Assembly (NCBI GenBank): GCA_949296115.1
Contig: CASFNR010000009.1
Coordinates: forward strand, 30,949 to 94,948
Direction of reading: 5' to 3'
Source of the DNA: an uncultured Eubacteriales bacterium
GTDB lineage: Bacteria; Bacillota; Clostridia; Oscillospirales; Oscillospiraceae
Length of the DNA: 64,000 bases
Shown: positions 61,626 to 64,000 of the stretch, in pieces
Numbering within the stretch: the first letter of the stretch is position 1
Layout: each line of letters begins with the position of its first letter
Position numbers and translations under genes: made by a program
Notes under the pieces: model-generated
Told to the model about the DNA's origin: nothing
Seen by the model: only the letters and a program-made list of their open reading frames with translations
The model's database searches: none

Positions 61626-62234
61626 TTATACGTCCAGAAACGCCAGGGGGTCGCCTTCGCAGGCGATGAAATGCATCAGCATATAGGCGCACATGATGGC
61701 CACATGCTCCTCCCGCAGAATCCGGCGGCATTCCTCCCGGTCGGCGATGACCACCTGGATGTCCTCCGACTCCTCCTGATGCAGGTTGGTGGCGTCTCCG
61801 GTGCAGTAGCCATAGACGGTGGCGCAGCTTTCGTCGGTCATACCGACGGTGGTGTAGAAGGGGCGGGAATAGCTGCCGCCCTCTTTTGGGGTGAAGGTCA
61901 GGCCGGTTTCCTCATACATTTCCCGAATTCCCGCTGCCAGCATGTCCTCCCCCTCTTCCACCAATCCGGCGGGGAATTCGTAGACATAATCCCCCAGCGG
62001 GTAGCGGAACTGCCGGACCAGAACGACGTGGTCCTTCTTGTCCCCGTAAACGCCGTAGAGAATCACACCGTCCGGCTTATACGCTCTGCTGACGGCCTTT
62101 AACTGGTCAATCTCTTTGGCCCGGGATGCTACAAAATAGGGGCCAACCCGCCCGCTGCGGCGGACAGCCTGAAATTCATACAGGTTGAGAAAGCGGTTGT
62201 GAGTCTGCTTTTCAATTCCTTTGATTCTGTCCAT
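61626..62234 (-). CDS. Nudix hydrolase (ADP-ribose pyrophosphatase-like)
   Basis: 202 residues; the Nudix box is intact ([20 protein letters not shown], then TGL). The preceding [20 protein letters not shown] is the pattern of ADP-sugar pyrophosphatases. Likely cleaves ADP-ribose or related nucleotide sugars. RBS AGGAGG; promoter at 62261-62289. Probably first gene of the mnmE operon. Confidence 0.92.
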   Translation of the reverse strand: MDRIKGIEKQTHNRFLNLYEFQAVRRSGRVGPYFVASRAKEIDQLKAVSRAYKPDGVILYGVYGDKKDHVVLVRQFRYPLGDYVYEFPAGLVEEGEDMLAAGIREMYEETGLTFTPKEGGSYSRPFYTTVGMTDESCATVYGYCTGDATNLHQEESEDIQVVIADREECRRILREEHVAIMCAYMLMHFIACEGDPLAFLDV

Positions 62235-62260
62235 AACTGCCTCCTGGGAAATAATACACC

Positions 62261-62289
62261 ATTATAGCAGTCTGGGATAAAAAAAGCAA
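62261..62289 (-). promoter_or_regulatory. Promoter of the Nudix/mnmE operon
   Basis: TTGCTT (62284-62289), 17 bp, TATAAT (62261-62266). Confidence 0.8.
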
Positions 62290-62321
62290 CATCCGGGGAT
62301 ACTTGCCTGGAGGTGGCAATC

Positions 62322-63728
62322 ATGACAGATCAGGAAATTCGAGACCGGTTTCAGGGAACCGGGGACTTTATTGCCCGGGAGCTGTGCTGCTGCGGCTGCA
62401 AACTGTATGCCTATGCCATAGACGGGCTGGTATCCGGGGCGGATATGTCGGAGTTTGTGCTCCAGCCCATTGCCCGCAGTCTGCGGGGGGAGACGATGGA
62501 GTCGCTGTACCATGCGGCCCTGAATGGAGCGGTATATAATAGTGTGGCGGATAACTGTCCGGATTTGGACACGGCTGTCTCCAAACTGGTGAATGGCTTC
62601 TGCGTGGTCCTGTTTCCGGAAGCTGGTGCGATTGCTTTTGAGGTGAAAACCGGTGTCAGCCGGGGCCCCTCCGCACCGGAGGTGGAGAACACCATCAAAG
62701 GACCCAAGGACGCTTTCGTGGAGACCATCCGGGTGAATACCAGCCTCCTGCGGCGCCACCTGCGCACACCGGATCTGCGGATTTACGGTACCACCGTGGG
62801 GCGGAGAAGTCTGACCAACGTGGCGGTGATCTGGATTGAGGGAATTACCAACCAGCATTTGGTGGAGAAGATGAAACGCCGTCTCGCCTCAATTGATATT
62901 GACGGTCTGGTGTCCCCGGCAGCGGTAGAAGAGTATATCACCGGCTCACGACTCACCGCCTTTCCCCTGCTGCAGTACACGGAGCGACCGGATCGCTTCG
63001 CCCAGGGTCTTCTGGACGGGAGAGTGGGACTGATTGTAGACGGGCTTCCACTGGCGTACCTGGCCCCGGCGGACCTGGGCTATCTCATGGAAAGCTCCGA
63101 GGACCGGAGCCGGGACTTTATCACAGCATCCTGCATCCGGGTGCTGCGCTACGGTGCCCTGCTGACGGGTCTGCTTCTGCCGGGTTTCTATATCGCCATG
63201 GTGAAGTTCCATCAGAACTGGATACCGCCCCAGTTGCTGGAGATTATCCTGAACAGCAAACAGGGCGTGCCGTTTACCACGGCGGCAGAGGTGCTGGGAC
63301 TGCTCATTGCCTACGAGCTGCTTCAGGAGTCCGGCATCCATCTGCCCCAGGCAATCGGGCAGTCGGTATCAACAATCGGCGGCATTTTGGTGGGCACGGC
63401 GGCGGTAGAGGCGGGACTGCTATCTCCCATGGTCCTGATTGTGGTCAGTGTGGCGGGCGTCTGCGGTTTCGTGCTGCCCAATCGGGACCTGGCGGAGGGA
63501 ATCCGGGTGTGGCGGTTTGCCCTGGGGGTGCTGGCGTCCTTGCTGGGACTATGGGGCGTAATCGCAGGATTTGCGGTGTTGGTATTCCATCTGGCGACGC
63601 TGAAATGTCTGGGGGTTCGATTCCTGACGCCATATCCCAGTGGAAGAGGACTTCTGCGGCGAAGATTGAAGAACCAGAAGCGCAGAGATTACAGACTCCA
63701 CCCGGAGGATGAAACCAATCAAAAATGA
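62322..63728 (+). CDS. GerA-family spore germination protein
   Basis: 468 residues from ATG 62322, 8 nt after GGAGG. A hydrophilic N-terminal domain (1-270) with the GerAA features [40 protein letters not shown] and [20 protein letters not shown], then four to five membrane helices ([57 protein letters not shown]). It is the A subunit of a nutrient germinant receptor in the spore inner membrane. No B or C subunit gene follows; rRNA promoters come next. Strong evidence that the organism forms spores. Confidence 0.95.
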   Translation: MTDQEIRDRFQGTGDFIARELCCCGCKLYAYAIDGLVSGADMSEFVLQPIARSLRGETMESLYHAALNGAVYNSVADNCPDLDTAVSKLVNGFCVVLFPEAGAIAFEVKTGVSRGPSAPEVENTIKGPKDAFVETIRVNTSLLRRHLRTPDLRIYGTTVGRRSLTNVAVIWIEGITNQHLVEKMKRRLASIDIDGLVSPAAVEEYITGSRLTAFPLLQYTERPDRFAQGLLDGRVGLIVDGLPLAYLAPADLGYLMESSEDRSRDFITASCIRVLRYGALLTGLLLPGFYIAMVKFHQNWIPPQLLEIILNSKQGVPFTTAAEVLGLLIAYELLQESGIHLPQAIGQSVSTIGGILVGTAAVEAGLLSPMVLIVVSVAGVCGFVLPNRDLAEGIRVWRFALGVLASLLGLWGVIAGFAVLVFHLATLKCLGVRFLTPYPSGRGLLRRRLKNQKRRDYRLHPEDETNQK

Positions 63729-63753
63729 AATTGAAAAAAAGGGAAAAAGGGTA

Positions 63754-63782
63754 TTGACAAAGGGGGAGGGGTGTGCTAGTAT
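63754..63782 (+). promoter_or_regulatory. rRNA operon promoter P1
   Basis: TTGACA (63754-63759), 17 bp, TAGTAT (63777-63782), with an A-rich tract upstream like an UP element. Confidence 0.85.
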
Positions 63783-63847
63783 ATGCAAGCTGTCTGCGAG
63801 GGCAGCGAAACACCTCAAAGAAATTTGAAAAAACTTGAAAAAAGTTC

Positions 63848-63876
63848 TTGACAAATGGAACTGAGCGTGGTAGAAT
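63848..63876 (+). promoter_or_regulatory. rRNA operon promoter P2
   Basis: TTGACA (63848-63853), 17 bp, TAGAAT (63871-63876), 94 bp after P1; both are followed by GCAAGCT and CTGCGAG sequences. Confidence 0.9.
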
Positions 63877-64000
63877 AAGCAAGCTAACTGCGAGAGCGGA
63901 AAGCGAGTTCTGTACCTTGTAAATTGAATAACACAAGACGAACAAAACACCTTGGACAATTAATGGATTGTTTAAGCGTAAGCGAAAAAACAGCCAACGA
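63877..64000 (+). promoter_or_regulatory. 16S rRNA 5' leader (partial)
   Basis: After P2 the sequence has the clostridial pre-rRNA look: TGTACCTTGTAAATTGAATA (BoxA-like/processing leader) and CAAGACGAACAAAACACC. The mature 16S start is not inside the window, so rRNA genes presumably begin just beyond position 64000. Confidence 0.7.

Overview
The window looks like chromosomal DNA of a spore-forming, gut-type clostridium, probably Oscillospirales (Oscillospiraceae/Ruminococcaceae). The reasons are a moderately high G+C, strong AGGAGG-type ribosome sites, TTGACA/TATAAT promoters with 16-17 bp spacers, perfect CIRCE operators, a GerA spore germination protein, pyrophosphate-type phosphofructokinase, and families typical of these bacteria (DUF6935, DUF5662, DUF3737, DUF4230, CotH/VTC/DUF4956). 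The rank is an inference; no 16S sequence lies inside the window, although its promoters and leader are at the right edge.

Layout. 1-4.3 kb: end of a DUF6935-like gene, a receiver-like protein, and a divergent three-gene signalling operon (7TM pseudokinase, soluble kinase, LuxR-type regulator). 4.3-6.4 kb: a lone tyrosine integrase with degenerate flanks beside tRNA-Trp and a CAT-anticodon tRNA. 6.5-11.1 kb: a four-gene envelope operon (GT2-GtrA fusion, phosphodiester glycosidase, large anchored protein, PAP2 phosphatase). 11.4-14.3 kb: an ArsR-type metal sensor and a polar amino-acid ABC transporter. 14.6-24.3 kb: orphan cbiL, prfC, a GtrII-like membrane glucosyltransferase, a DUF5662/glycosyltransferase pair, DUF4230, then divergent fba and PPi-phosphofructokinase. 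24.5-29.5 kb: an esterase/esterase/ATP-grasp operon, ogt, DUF3737 and a membrane protein. 29.6-38.3 kb: CIRCE-controlled htpG, then ABC-F, argS, CotH, VTC and DUF4956. 38.4-49.6 kb: ABC exporter, RluA-type pseudouridine synthase, MATE pump, a phosphate module (Na/Pi symporter, PhoR-like kinase, PhoP-like regulator with phased Pho boxes), MalY-like PLP enzyme, leucine-rich lipoprotein. 49.7-52.6 kb: a palindrome-rich MITE-like element and CIRCE-controlled clpB. 52.9-54.7 kb: an OppA-type lipoprotein whose two halves are in swapped order. 54.8-57.5 kb: an SpoU methyltransferase/GNAT/ProX/APH operon. 57.6-63.7 kb: gdhA, cysteine desulfurase, mnmE, a Nudix hydrolase, gerA. 63.7-64 kb: tandem rRNA promoters and leader.

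How the parts work together. HrcA very likely controls both htpG and clpB through identical CIRCE elements. A PhoP/PhoR-like pair appears to autoregulate and to drive the Na/Pi symporter through the same TTTACA-5-TTTACA site. fba and the PPi-phosphofructokinase share a divergent promoter region. Several operons (envelope, esterase/ATP-grasp, CotH/VTC/DUF4956) group genes without an assigned joint function.

The most unusual object is the 580-residue lipoprotein at 52953-54695. It has a normal lipoprotein signal, but the C-terminal half of an oligopeptide-binding protein precedes the N-terminal half, joined by a glycine linker. It has its own promoter and terminator, so it reads as a natural circular permutation.
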